Shown here: positions 17,725 through 26,675 of the stretch, piece by piece | How the letters are laid out: each line of letters starts with the position of its first letter | Position numbering within the stretch: position 1 is the stretch's first letter | The notes under the pieces: generated by a model | What the model saw: the letters and a program-made list of their open reading frames with translations, nothing else | Database searches by the model: none | What the model was told of the DNA's origin: nothing | Assembly (NCBI GenBank): GCA_022824465.1 | Contig: JAJDZV010000007.1 | Location: 1 to 64,000 of the forward strand | DNA: 64,000 nucleotides | Origin: Anaerolineae bacterium | GTDB taxonomy: Bacteria > Chloroflexota > Anaerolineae > Aggregatilineales > Phototrophicaceae | Direction of reading: 5' to 3' | Position numbers and translations under genes: made by a program

Positions 17725-18683
17725 CCGCGAACCAGCTGAAACGCAATCCGGGCATCCCGCTGGATATGGGCTGGGTGCGCAATACGACGGTCAATCTCAG
17801 CGCCACCAAGCGCCGCGCCCAGACGCTTGCAACCCGTCGCAGCGTAAAAAAAGATTGGCAGGCGGCTTGGCTGCTGCGGGCTATCACAATGATCGATCTG
17901 ACGACCCTGGCAGGCGACGACACCCCCGGCAAGGTCACCCGGCTCTGCGCCAAGGCGCGGCAGCCATTGCGCCAGGATATCATCGATGCGCTGGATGTCG
18001 CCGCGCTGCAACTGACGGTCGGCGCGGTCTGCGTCTATCATCAACGCGTCAAGGACGCTTTGGCGGCGCTACGAGGCACAGACATACCCGTAGCCGCCGT
18101 CTCCACTGGCTTTCCCGCCGGGCTCAGCCCCTACCCCCAGCGTATCGAAGAGATTCACCAGTCTGTCGAAGCTGGCGCTGACGAGATCGACATCGTCATT
18201 TCACGCGAGCATGTGCTGCGCGGCGATTGGCTGGCGCTTTACGACGAGGTCCGCGAGATGCGGCGCGCCTGTGGCGACGCGCACATAAAAACTATCCTGG
18301 CAACCGGCGAGCTGGGACCGCTCTGGCATGTGGCGCAGGCGAGCAAGGTATGCATGATGGCCGGCGCCGACTTCATCAAAACGAGCACAGGCAAAGAACC
18401 GATGAACGCTACGTTGGAAGTCGGCTTGACCATGGTCCGCGAGATCCGCGCCTATCAAGCGCTGACCGGTTACCAAATTGGCTTCAAACCGGCCGGCGGA
18501 ATCCGCAGCGCCAAAGACGCCCTGAACTGGCTCATCCTCATCAAAGAAGAATTGGGCGACGACTGGCTCAACAGTCGGCTCTTCCGCTTCGGCGCCTCTG
18601 GCTTGCTCACGGACATCGAGCGACAACTCTCCCATCACGTCACCGGACGCTACGCCGCACGGCATCACATGCCTATGGCATAG
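17721..18683 (+). CDS. deoC: Deoxyribose-phosphate aldolase
   Basis: DeoC splits 2-deoxyribose 5-phosphate into glyceraldehyde 3-phosphate and acetaldehyde. The 320-residue protein is of the long type: it adds about 50 residues before the TIM barrel. The Schiff-base lysine is in ADFIKTSTGK, and the proton-relay lysine is in the following GFKPAGGIR motif. AVSTGFPAG and EIDIVISRE are conserved strands of the barrel. It is coupled to the dehalogenase by a four-base overlap, and a PucR-type regulator follows 78 bases later, which would suit control of nucleoside breakdown. Confidence 0.95.
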   Translation: MTANQLKRNPGIPLDMGWVRNTTVNLSATKRRAQTLATRRSVKKDWQAAWLLRAITMIDLTTLAGDDTPGKVTRLCAKARQPLRQDIIDALDVAALQLTVGAVCVYHQRVKDALAALRGTDIPVAAVSTGFPAGLSPYPQRIEEIHQSVEAGADEIDIVISREHVLRGDWLALYDEVREMRRACGDAHIKTILATGELGPLWHVAQASKVCMMAGADFIKTSTGKEPMNATLEVGLTMVREIRAYQALTGYQIGFKPAGGIRSAKDALNWLILIKEELGDDWLNSRLFRFGASGLLTDIERQLSHHVTGRYAARHHMPMA

Positions 18684-18761
18684 AGCCGCGCCTTTGCGTC
18701 TTTCCGCCGTCAACTCTATACTTCCCTGCAATGGCAATTTGGAACTGCCGTCCGCCCGACC

Positions 18762-20387
18762 ATGCTTACTCTGCTTGAAGCGCTGCAATTGCCCATACTG
18801 CGGAACTCCCGCCTTGTCGCCGGCGCCGGCGGATTGGAGCGCGCGATACGCTGGGCGCACAACCCCGGCGTTCCCGATGCCGCCGACTGGCTTCATGGCG
18901 GCGAGCTCGTCCTGACCACCGTCAGCCATATGCCAGCGGCGCCGGCCGCGCAATGCGAATACCTGCGCCAGTTGGCTGAACGCGGCGTCGTCGCCGTGGT
19001 CATCACCATCGGCACGCTGGTCGACGAAATCCCCCAATACCTGCGCGCCATCGGCGATGAGCTGGACCTGCCGCTGATCGAACTGCCTTATCAGACGCGC
19101 TTTGTCGATATCGCCAAGGTCATAAACGAGCGGATCGCCGAAGACAACCTGGACACGATCAGCCGCGCGCTTACCATCCAACAGCAATTGTCGCGTCTGG
19201 TCCTCGAAGGCGGCGGCTTTCCCGAGCTGGCGGAAATGCTGGCAGATCAGGTCGGGCATTCAATCAGCATCGAGAACGACCGCTTTGAAGCCATCGCCAA
19301 TCGCAATATCGCCGCGGTCGATTCGGCGCGGCGCTACACGATCAAACACGGTCGCACCAATCCCCGGCTGGTCGAAGCCCTCGAAGACGAATATCTGCCC
19401 AGGATTCGCGCGACGCTGCGGCCCCTGCAACTGCCAGCCATGCCGCGCTTGGGCTTGGAGATGGAGCGCTTGCTGGCGCCGATCGTCGTGCAGGGCGAGA
19501 TTTACGGCTATATGTGGATCATCGCCGATGTCCACGCTCTATCGCCCATCGACCTAATGGCGATTGAGATCGGCGCGACAGTCGCCGCCTTGCTCATGCT
19601 CTACCAAGAGTCGCGTCAAGCCGCGGAAGCGTCGCTTAAGGGCAGCCTGATGGCGCAACTGATTGAAGGCGAAGGCGCCAGCGAAACCATCCTGCGCGAT
19701 CAATCGCTACGTTACGGGGTCGATCTGCGCTTGCCCTGGCGAATGCTGCTCGTCAACGTCAGCGACCAACAACCGCCCACCGCGACGCGCGCCTACCGCA
19801 CGATCAATCATTTGCTGGCTATCGACAAGCGCCAGGCGGTCGCCGCCCAATTCGCCGGGCAAGTGGTCATCTTGGCGCAGGCCGAAGAAGATACCGAAGC
19901 GATGACGCAAGCGATCATTAACCAATTGGAAAACGGCGAAGGCAGCTTGAAGATCGCTATCACCCGCCGATTCAGCGGTATGGACCAGGTCGGCGCCGCC
20001 CATCGACAATGCCACGAAGTGCTGGCGATTGGCCAGCGCCTCGATAAACGCAGCCATGCGCACCGCTTTGAAGACTTGGGTTATATCCACACGCTCTATC
20101 ACGCCGGGCGAGTCGGCTTGACCCAGAACGAATACGCGCCGATCCTGCGCCGGCTCCTGGACGAGCGCCAGACCGACCTCTTCCGCACCCTGGAGACCTA
20201 CCTGGACGCGGGCGGCAACAGCGTGCAAACCTCCGAAGCGCTGCATATTCACCGCAGCACCTTGAACTACCGCTTGGCGCGTATACGAGATATCTGCGAA
20301 GTCGACCTCTCCGCGCCGGCCACCCGTCTCAACTTGCAGATCGCGCTGAAACTCATGCGGCTCTTTGACAATCTCAATCTCGACTAA
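18762..20387 (+). CDS. PucR-family transcriptional regulator
   Basis: The 541-residue protein has the PucR purine-catabolism N-terminal domain (about residues 5-125, starting with LLEALQLPIL...LVAGAGGLERAIRWAHN), a middle sensor region, a diverged GGDEF-like part, and the C-terminal PucR helix-turn-helix with TYLDAGGNSVQTSEALHIHRSTLNYRL. Members sense purines, amino acids or aromatic compounds. Its place behind deoC suggests control of nucleoside or related catabolism, but no operator was identified. Its stop overlaps convergent acpS by four bases. Confidence 0.93.
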   Translation: MLTLLEALQLPILRNSRLVAGAGGLERAIRWAHNPGVPDAADWLHGGELVLTTVSHMPAAPAAQCEYLRQLAERGVVAVVITIGTLVDEIPQYLRAIGDELDLPLIELPYQTRFVDIAKVINERIAEDNLDTISRALTIQQQLSRLVLEGGGFPELAEMLADQVGHSISIENDRFEAIANRNIAAVDSARRYTIKHGRTNPRLVEALEDEYLPRIRATLRPLQLPAMPRLGLEMERLLAPIVVQGEIYGYMWIIADVHALSPIDLMAIEIGATVAALLMLYQESRQAAEASLKGSLMAQLIEGEGASETILRDQSLRYGVDLRLPWRMLLVNVSDQQPPTATRAYRTINHLLAIDKRQAVAAQFAGQVVILAQAEEDTEAMTQAIINQLENGEGSLKIAITRRFSGMDQVGAAHRQCHEVLAIGQRLDKRSHAHRFEDLGYIHTLYHAGRVGLTQNEYAPILRRLLDERQTDLFRTLETYLDAGGNSVQTSEALHIHRSTLNYRLARIRDICEVDLSAPATRLNLQIALKLMRLFDNLNLD

Positions 20388-20755
20388 TCCGCCGATTTGG
20401 CGACAGCGACCGCGATGGCCTGCGTCTTACTGTGCGACAGGCTGATATCCCAGTCGTTTAACTTCAATTCATGCGCCAATGACCGAGCCGCGCCATGCAA
20501 CTCCAGCCGCGGACGCCGGCTTTCCGCATCCGTCCGTATCTCGATTTCCACCCAGCGGACATCGCCGATCCCGGTGCCGAGCGCCTTGGCCACCGCTTCC
20601 TTGGCGGCGAAACGCGCAGCCAAGCGCACCGGATGATCCCCGCAGTCATGCCGCTCGCCCTCAGTGAAGAAGCGCTTAAGAAACCGCTCGCCGAAGCGCT
20701 CGATGCCCCCAGCGATCCGCTCGCATTCGATCATGTCAATGCCGCAGCGTATCAC
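20384..20755 (-). CDS. acpS: Holo-[acyl-carrier-protein] synthase
   Basis: AcpS transfers phosphopantetheine from CoA to apo-ACP. The conserved Mg-binding Asp lies in IRCGIDMIECERI and the second motif is RFAAKEAVAKALG, followed by WVEIEI and the closing LSHSKTQAIAVAVA. I place the start at GTG 20755, with AGGA five bases before it, giving 123 residues; a longer reading to 20845 adds a basic, unconserved stretch. Length and motifs fit the AcpS type rather than Sfp. Confidence 0.94.
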   Translation of the reverse strand: MIRCGIDMIECERIAGGIERFGERFLKRFFTEGERHDCGDHPVRLAARFAAKEAVAKALGTGIGDVRWVEIEIRTDAESRRPRLELHGAARSLAHELKLNDWDISLSHSKTQAIAVAVAKSAD

Positions 20756-20946
20756 GCTAATCCTGGCCTTCTCGTCGAGCCGCGCTCTGATAACGCAGCG
20801 ACTTCTCCACCGGGCGATACTACCCCTAGCCAGCCTTCGATACAATAGGCGCCGCGCGCTGACAAAGCCTGCCCGATTCGCTAGCGCGTTTTCCCGATGT
20901 CTGCGAAAATCGCATTGATGACAGATTCACCCAGACAGAGGCATCA

Positions 20947-21543
20947 ATGATCGCTCGTTTGTGTTTATCTTCATGCGTCATCATCATCGCTCTTCTAGTC
21001 AGCGCTTGTGCCGGCGCGGAAAACAGCGCGCCAGAGCCGACGCCAATTCAATGGCAGCGCGTCACCTTCTTCGCCGACCGGCTACAACCCGGCTTCGCCC
21101 TGAACATCCCCGCCGATTGGCGCTACGAAGTGAGCGATACCGGCGTCATCGTCTTCAACTATCCCCGCCTGCTGGCGCTTGAGAGCGACGATGCCGATCT
21201 GCCACGTGGCTCGATCATCGCCAATCTTACCATGCTGTCCGCCCATGACGTGCAATTGATCGGCGCGCGCAACGCCGCCAGCATCCTGGACGCCTTCATC
21301 GGCGCGGCCTCAGATGTCCGCCTGGGTCCGACATACCAAGCTGCCGAAACCATCGCGCTCAACGGTCGAGACAGCGCCCAGTTCTTCGTCAGCATCGACG
21401 GCAGCGACAGCCTGCTGCTGGCTCTGGACCTGTCCGGCAACTACGTAATGGCGATCCTGGTCGCGCCCGAAGGCGAGCTGGCGCGCCAGTCACAACTCCT
21501 CAATCTGATTTTCGGCTCAATCGAATTGCGTCTCTCCCAGTAG
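20947..21543 (+). CDS. Small lipoprotein, function unknown
   Basis: A 198-residue protein with a lipoprotein signal: a hydrophobic stretch ends in LLVSACAG, so Cys21 would be lipidated and the protein held on the outer face of the membrane. The mature part begins with a short Pro/Thr linker and then a beta-rich domain with FALNIPADWRYEVSDTGVIVFNYP, a pattern seen in PsbP-like domains of secreted proteins. I do not know its partner. It stands alone between acpS (divergent) and a methyltransferase gene. Confidence 0.85.
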   Translation: MIARLCLSSCVIIIALLVSACAGAENSAPEPTPIQWQRVTFFADRLQPGFALNIPADWRYEVSDTGVIVFNYPRLLALESDDADLPRGSIIANLTMLSAHDVQLIGARNAASILDAFIGAASDVRLGPTYQAAETIALNGRDSAQFFVSIDGSDSLLLALDLSGNYVMAILVAPEGELARQSQLLNLIFGSIELRLSQ

Positions 21544-21645
21544 ACGGGACCCGGTCTGTGAACCGATCCTCGACATCAGCGCCGCCTGCCCGTCGTCAAT
21601 GCTCAGCGACGCCCGCTGTCTGCAGAGCGCCAGGCGGGACCACCC

Positions 21646-22320
21646 ATGGCTAGCTTACGCTTTCGTCTTAGGCAACAGGTTTGGCGCCTGTCTGCCCCAC
21701 GCAAGATCCGACGCTATCTGGCGAGCGCGCCAGTGGCGAAACTGCAAATCGGCAGCGGGCACAATCTGCTCGCCGGCTGGTTAAATACGACCCTTTACCC
21801 GCTCGAGCCGGGCACGGTTTATCTCGACGCGCGCCGCCCATTCCCGCTTCCGGATGCCTCGCTGGATTATATCTTCAGCGAACACCTCATCGAGCATCTC
21901 GAATTCGACGAAGCGCGGTCAATGCTGCGCGAATGCCATCGCGCGCTGAAGCCCGGCGGACGCATGCGCATCGCCACCCCAGACCTAAAGCAAATCATCG
22001 CCCTATACACACAGCCCGACGGCGCGGACCAAGCCAGCTACATTCGCTGGATCATGTCGACCTTTCGCTCCCAATTCGGCGACTTCAGTCCGGCGCATGC
22101 CATCAACCAGTCCTTCCACGGCTGGCGTCACAAGTTCATCTACGATGAACCGACCTTGACGCAAGCGCTAGCGGACGCCGGCTTTTGCCGCGTGATGCGC
22201 TTCCAGCCCGGCGAAAGCGACGTCGACGGCTTGCGCGGTCTTGAGCGGCACGGCCGCTACGTCGGCAATGAGCAAGCCATGCGCTATGAAACCATGGTCT
22301 ATGAAGCCATGAAGCCGTGA
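21646..22320 (+). CDS. Class I SAM-dependent methyltransferase
   Basis: A 224-residue predicted methyltransferase of the kind often tied to polysaccharide gene sets. The glycine-rich SAM loop is LQIGSGHNLLAGW near residue 33, an Asp-containing motif II lies in VYLDARRPFPLPDASLDYIFSEHLIEHLE, and HRALKPGGRMRIATPDL is the post-motif. The substrate is unknown. The start at ATG 21646 gives a basic N-terminal helix. Confidence 0.88.
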   Translation: MASLRFRLRQQVWRLSAPRKIRRYLASAPVAKLQIGSGHNLLAGWLNTTLYPLEPGTVYLDARRPFPLPDASLDYIFSEHLIEHLEFDEARSMLRECHRALKPGGRMRIATPDLKQIIALYTQPDGADQASYIRWIMSTFRSQFGDFSPAHAINQSFHGWRHKFIYDEPTLTQALADAGFCRVMRFQPGESDVDGLRGLERHGRYVGNEQAMRYETMVYEAMKP

Positions 22321-22359
22321 CGGCCGACGGGACGCGACCGTCGCGTCAGCGCTTGCGAA

Positions 22360-22557
22360 TCACGCCTTGCGCTTCCGTCGACAGCGATATATGTCCAGCG
22401 CGGCGACAATAATCAAACCAGCAGCCAGAACCGGTACCGCAAATCCTGTCATCACACCCGACACCCGGTTTCCCAAGTTACGCGCCCATTGTACCGACCA
22501 TTGCGCGATGTCTGCCAACGACTCCCGGAAACAAGGCGCGAAATTAGCTGTCCCCAT
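22360..22557 (-). CDS. Possible small single-span membrane protein
   Basis: A 65-codon reading frame with one convincing hydrophobic helix (GFAVPVLAAGLIIVAALDIY, about residues 38-57) followed by a basic tail CRRKRKA, which by the positive-inside rule would put the C-terminus in the cytoplasm. The ribosome site is weak (GGAA about ten bases before the ATG). The antisense frame over the same bases has no such pattern. It may be a real small protein or chance. Confidence 0.45.
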   Translation of the reverse strand: MGTANFAPCFRESLADIAQWSVQWARNLGNRVSGVMTGFAVPVLAAGLIIVAALDIYRCRRKRKA

Positions 22558-22615
22558 CTTGAGCGTTTTCCGCTAACATACTGCGCTTGATGCAATTGAT
22601 TGAGGGTGTACGCGC

Positions 22616-22927
22616 ATGCCTATATATACCTATCGCCGCGAGGACGGCACCACCTTTGACTTCCGCCAACAATTCCGCGATAGCCCGCTCGAAATATGCC
22701 CGACAACTGGTCAGGGCGTCTCCCGCGTGATCCAACCGGCGGGCATCATTTTCAAAGGCAGCGGATTCTACGTGAATGACAACAACAAAGCGAAGAATCC
22801 CGCCAAGCCGACTGGCAACGGTGAAAACGGCAAGTCCCCGGCAACGGACAAGCAAAGCGAAACCAAGACTGAGAAGAAGTCCGAGACTAAAGGCGACAAA
22901 GCCAAGGCTGCGCCCAGCCCAAGCTAA
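22616..22927 (+). CDS. FmdB-like small protein lacking zinc ligands
   Basis: The first 57 residues align by eye to the FmdB/CxxC-CxxC regulatory family: MPIYTYRREDGTTFDF replaces the usual MPxYxYRCxxCGxxFE, and CPTTGQG replaces CPxCG, while the closing FKGSGFYVND is kept. Three of four zinc cysteines are gone, so a zinc ribbon cannot form in the usual way. The remaining 45 residues are a Lys/Glu/Ser-rich disordered tail. The role is unknown. It is 39 bases before the SixA-nitroreductase gene, probably in one transcript. Confidence 0.82.
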   Translation: MPIYTYRREDGTTFDFRQQFRDSPLEICPTTGQGVSRVIQPAGIIFKGSGFYVNDNNKAKNPAKPTGNGENGKSPATDKQSETKTEKKSETKGDKAKAAPSPS

Positions 22928-22966
22928 AGCGCCGCGACTCTACAGCCGGCTACCAGGACAACCAGT

Positions 22967-24085
22967 ATGCGACTCTACCTCGTCAGGCATGGCATCGCCG
23001 AAGACTTCGCTGACAGCGACTTCGCCCGCCAATTGACCGCCCGTGGCCGGCGCCGCGTGAAAACTGCCGCCGCGGTAATGAAACGATTGAATCTGCGCCC
23101 GGCGCGAGTTTACAGCAGTCCGCGCGCCCGCGCCCGCCAAACCGCCGAGATAATCGCCGATGCGCTCGACCTGCCCGTGATCATCGCGGAACAGGTCAAC
23201 TTCGGATTTGAGCTCAGTGACATCAACAGACTCACCCGCGACCTACGAGTCGACGACGAGGTCATGTTTGTCGGGCACAATCCCGATATGAGTCTGTTGA
23301 CGCATCAACTGACCGGCGTTGACGTATCAATGAAGAAGGGCGGCTTGGCGCGCATTGATGTCCCCGGCAAACAGGCGCGCGACGGCGAACTGGTCTGGCT
23401 CATCGCGCCGCGAGTCTTCGACGCGCTCGGCAAGTCCCGCATGCCGTCGCCCGTTCGGTCAGTCAGCCTGTCGACGCCGCCACAGAAACTTCCCCAAAGT
23501 CAACACGCATTGCACCGCCTGATTCGCCATCGCTGGAGTCCCGTTGGCTTTGATCGCGAGCGCAATATCAAGCGTGCGACCCTGCTCAGCATACTTGAGG
23601 CGGCGCGCTGGGCGCCTTCATCCTCCAATATCCAGCCCTGGCGCTTTATCGTCGGCCCGCGCGACAACCAGGCGGAATTCCAGAAGATCTTGTCCGTATT
23701 GGCGGAGGGCAACCAAGCCTGGGCGCGACATGCAGCCCTTCTCATGATCGCCGTGACGCACGTAGAACCGAAGCCTGGGCGGACCTATCGCCACGCGGGC
23801 CATGACCTGGGCCAGGCGATCGCCCAGATGGCGCTGCAGGCGCTGGACTATGGCATCTATACGCATCAAATGGCTGGCTTCTCACCCGAAAAGGCGCGCG
23901 AACTTTACCAAGTGCCAGACGACTTTGAGCCCTTTACCGCCATTGCCCTGGGCTACCGCACAAGCGATCTACGGCATCTCGGCGACAGGCAGCGCGCGCG
24001 AGAGTCGTCTCAGCGCGAAAGACGACCGCTCAGCGAAATGATATTTAGCGCCGCCTGGGGCGAGACGGCGGACTTCACCGAGTGA
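22967..24085 (+). CDS. SixA-like histidine phosphatase fused to a nitroreductase-family domain
   Basis: The N-terminal 150 residues are a SixA-type phosphohistidine phosphatase: the RHG motif is in LYLVRHGIAEDF, YSSPRARARQTAEII follows, and the second catalytic His is in VGHNPDMS. From about residue 180 a nitroreductase fold follows: AARWAPSSSNIQPWRFIV is the FMN phosphate/ribityl contact, HDLGQAIAQMALQALDYGI the core helix, and FTAIALGYR the closing strand. The frame is open through a 35-residue linker, so it is one chain. Phosphatase and flavin oxidoreductase are not normally joined; the purpose is unknown. Confidence 0.9.
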   Translation: MRLYLVRHGIAEDFADSDFARQLTARGRRRVKTAAAVMKRLNLRPARVYSSPRARARQTAEIIADALDLPVIIAEQVNFGFELSDINRLTRDLRVDDEVMFVGHNPDMSLLTHQLTGVDVSMKKGGLARIDVPGKQARDGELVWLIAPRVFDALGKSRMPSPVRSVSLSTPPQKLPQSQHALHRLIRHRWSPVGFDRERNIKRATLLSILEAARWAPSSSNIQPWRFIVGPRDNQAEFQKILSVLAEGNQAWARHAALLMIAVTHVEPKPGRTYRHAGHDLGQAIAQMALQALDYGIYTHQMAGFSPEKARELYQVPDDFEPFTAIALGYRTSDLRHLGDRQRARESSQRERRPLSEMIFSAAWGETADFTE

Positions 24086-24160
24086 AGCTCCCGGCCGCAA
24101 GCGCAGTCTATTCGCATCGCTGATGCCGCAGTCCGCGCCAGGAAAAGTTTCCCAGCCAAG

Positions 24161-25720
24161 GTGACCGGTTTGCACGATCTGAAACGAGGCGGCATCGCAG
24201 TCATCGACTTCGGCTCGCAGTATACCCAGCTCATCGCACGCCGCGTCCGCGAGCTTGGCGTCTACTCGGAAGTCTACGCCAGCGACGCCAACCCCAAGCA
24301 GCTCATCCAGCATCAGCCGGCCGGCTTCATCCTCTCCGGCGGTCCGGCAAGTGTCTACGAACAAAACGCGCCCCAATTGCCGGCAGCACTAGCCCAAAGC
24401 GACAAACCCGTGCTCGGCATCTGTTACGGTATGCAACTGCTCGCGCAAGCCAGCGGCGGCAAAGTCTCCCCCTCCGCGTCGCGCGAATACGGTCCCGCCA
24501 CTATCACCCATCGCGCGCGCAGTCCGCTCTTTGACGGGTTGGCGTCGGAACTAACCGTCTGGATGTCGCACGGCGATCGCCTGGAAGCGCCGCCCCCGGG
24601 GTATCACGCCCTTGCCGAATCTGACAACTCGCCCTGCGCCGCAATCGGCGACATGAGGCGCAACCGCTACGGCGTTCAATTCCACCCCGAAGTACGTCAC
24701 AGCCCGCAAGGCGCGGCGATCTTGAGCAACTTCCTGTTCCGGATCTGCGCTTGCCAAAAGAACTGGTCCGCCGAAGCCTTCATCGGCGACGCAGTCGCCA
24801 AGATCCGCGCCCAGGTCAAGAACGAGCGCGTCCTGCTGGCTTTGAGCGGCGGCGTCGACTCGGCTGTTGCCGGCGCCTTGATCCACCGCGCGATTGGCGA
24901 GCGGCTCACCTGCGTCTTTGTCGATCACGGCTTGCTTAGACAAGACGAGGCGCAGCAGGTCGCGCGCGTATTCCGCCATGAACTTGGCATGAATCTCATC
25001 GCGGTCAATGCCGTCGAGTCATTCTTGAGCGCCCTTCGGGGCTTGACCGAGCCCGAATCCAAGCGCAAAGCCATCGGCAAAGTCTTCGTCGATGTCTTCA
25101 GTCAAGAGGCGCGCCACCTCCGCGATATCCGTTTTCTGGCGCAGGGCACCATCTATCCCGATATCATCGAAAGCGCCGCCGACAGCAAAAGCGCCAAGAC
25201 CATCAAATCCCATCACAACGTGGGCGGCTTGCCCGCTGATCTCCGCTTTGAACTTGTAGAGCCGCTGCGCGATTGCTTCAAAGACGAAGTGCGCGCGATC
25301 GGCGCCGCCCTTGGTTTGCCCGATGCCATCGTCTGGCGGCAGCCCTTCCCCGGTCCCGGCCTGGCGATACGCTGCCTCGGCGCACTTACCTGGGAGCGCC
25401 TGGAGAAACTGCGCGCCGCTGATGCCATCTTCACCAGCGAATTGGATGCGGCCGGACTGCTGAGGCGCGGCACCGCGCAGAGCTTCGCCGTCTTGCTGCC
25501 CGTGAAAAGCGTCGGCGTCATGGGCGACAAACGAAGCTATGAAGAGGTCTTGGTCTTACGCTCTGTCACCACTGACGATTTCATGACGGCTGATTGGGCG
25601 CGCTTGCCCTATGACTTGCTGGCGCGGGTAAGCGCGCGCATCGTCAACGAAGTCGCCGGTATCAACCGCGTCGCCTACGACATCACCAGCAAACCGCCCG
25701 GCACCATCGAGTGGGAATGA
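24161..25720 (+). CDS. guaA: GMP synthase (glutamine-hydrolysing)
   Basis: GuaA aminates XMP to GMP. The 519-residue chain has the class I glutamine amidotransferase half ([19 protein letters not shown], nucleophilic Cys in [11 protein letters not shown], His-Glu in VQFHPEV), the ATP-pyrophosphatase half with the P-loop [13 protein letters not shown], and the C-terminal dimer domain ending [17 protein letters not shown]. The start is GTG at 24161. It closes the plus-strand run; 955 bases without a convincing gene follow. Confidence 0.97.
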   Translation: MTGLHDLKRGGIAVIDFGSQYTQLIARRVRELGVYSEVYASDANPKQLIQHQPAGFILSGGPASVYEQNAPQLPAALAQSDKPVLGICYGMQLLAQASGGKVSPSASREYGPATITHRARSPLFDGLASELTVWMSHGDRLEAPPPGYHALAESDNSPCAAIGDMRRNRYGVQFHPEVRHSPQGAAILSNFLFRICACQKNWSAEAFIGDAVAKIRAQVKNERVLLALSGGVDSAVAGALIHRAIGERLTCVFVDHGLLRQDEAQQVARVFRHELGMNLIAVNAVESFLSALRGLTEPESKRKAIGKVFVDVFSQEARHLRDIRFLAQGTIYPDIIESAADSKSAKTIKSHHNVGGLPADLRFELVEPLRDCFKDEVRAIGAALGLPDAIVWRQPFPGPGLAIRCLGALTWERLEKLRAADAIFTSELDAAGLLRRGTAQSFAVLLPVKSVGVMGDKRSYEEVLVLRSVTTDDFMTADWARLPYDLLARVSARIVNEVAGINRVAYDITSKPPGTIEWE

Positions 25721-26675
25721 GCCGCCTGGCGGCCGCGGGCTCGACCGGGGGGTCTTATCGTGTCCCTTCCGCGCCCGTTGGACTTCGCGCAGCCCTCAAC
25801 CCCGATCTCTCATCGCCAACACTTGAATGATGTCCCCAAAACCGACGCTTGCCTTGCCCCAATCTGTGAATTCACAATATTACCGCAGTCCGGTGCGCCA
25901 GCCGTATCTAGCTGTTTCATACCCACGGCATGGCGGTGAACCAAGTTGCTGCCGGCGCCATACACTCGCCTTCACAACTTCCCGTCCGGGCATTTTCGCG
26001 CAAGGCCGGCGCGGCGCGGCGAAGCTCCGTCCGATTCGGTAGGCAAACACGACTCGCCACTGACACGCGCGGAGCTCTAGCCGGCGCCATCGGATCCAAC
26101 ATGCAAGGCGTCGCCGCAATTGGCGCCAGAATATCGCAAATCCACTGCCGGCCTACACGAGCCATATGCCAGACTGCCGCCATTGAATCCGCCGCCGTGT
26201 CACAATTTGACAAAATTCGGCGCGGCATTCGTCCAAGGCTATCTCACAACAACGGTGCTTCAGCCAAAATACAACAGACTGTTACAAGGTTTGAATGCAG
26301 CTTGCAAAGTAAGAATATTCATGCTATTTTCGTGGCAATTCGGGAATCTCGCCTGCTTGCGCGCCAACCAAGTACCGGGCAATGCCGCAAGCGCTTGACG
26401 ACTCTTATGCCTCGGCAACCAACGGCTATCGCACTCCTGCGCTGATACCCCCGCGCGCATTCTAACAGCCGATTCGGGCGCCCCAAGCGATCGCCGTCCA
26501 CGCCCGGACAAATGACAAACTTGGTTGTTGCAATATTGGTAATTCTTGTTATAAAGTGGCTTGCCATGACCTTTGAGCGGCAGTATCGTCACAATTGTTA
26601 CAAATCTTAATTATTGATGCCGCAACGCTCTGCCCGAGCTACGATGAATTGACCCGCGATCAGGAGCAGCATTTT
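25721..26675 (+). other. Long intergenic stretch, no convincing gene
   Basis: No protein in any frame shows family motifs, though two overlapping open frames on opposite strands (25930-26445 plus and 25917-26228 minus) exist. There is a GC-rich hairpin just after guaA (GCCGCC, T, GGCGGC at 25721-25733) without a T-run. The last 200 bases are clearly AT-richer and hold several ACAATT/TTACAA motifs and the promoter given below. I could not recognise a structured RNA. Confidence 0.5.
26528..26555 (+). promoter_or_regulatory. Candidate promoter of the response regulator
   Basis: TTGCAA at 26528-26533 and TATAAA at 26550-26555 are 16 bases apart, within an AT-rich stretch. A short palindrome ACAATTGT follows downstream near 26591-26598 and could be an operator. 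The transcript would carry a leader of about 110 bases. Confidence 0.45.

Noticed and set aside
18201-19259. Open minus-strand frame of 352 codons
   Set aside because: It is antisense to deoC and the pucR start, both with firm motifs.
25930-26445. Open plus-strand frame of 171 codons in the gap after guaA
   Set aside because: No motif, no ribosome site, and an equally long frame runs on the other strand; kept only as a note on the gap.
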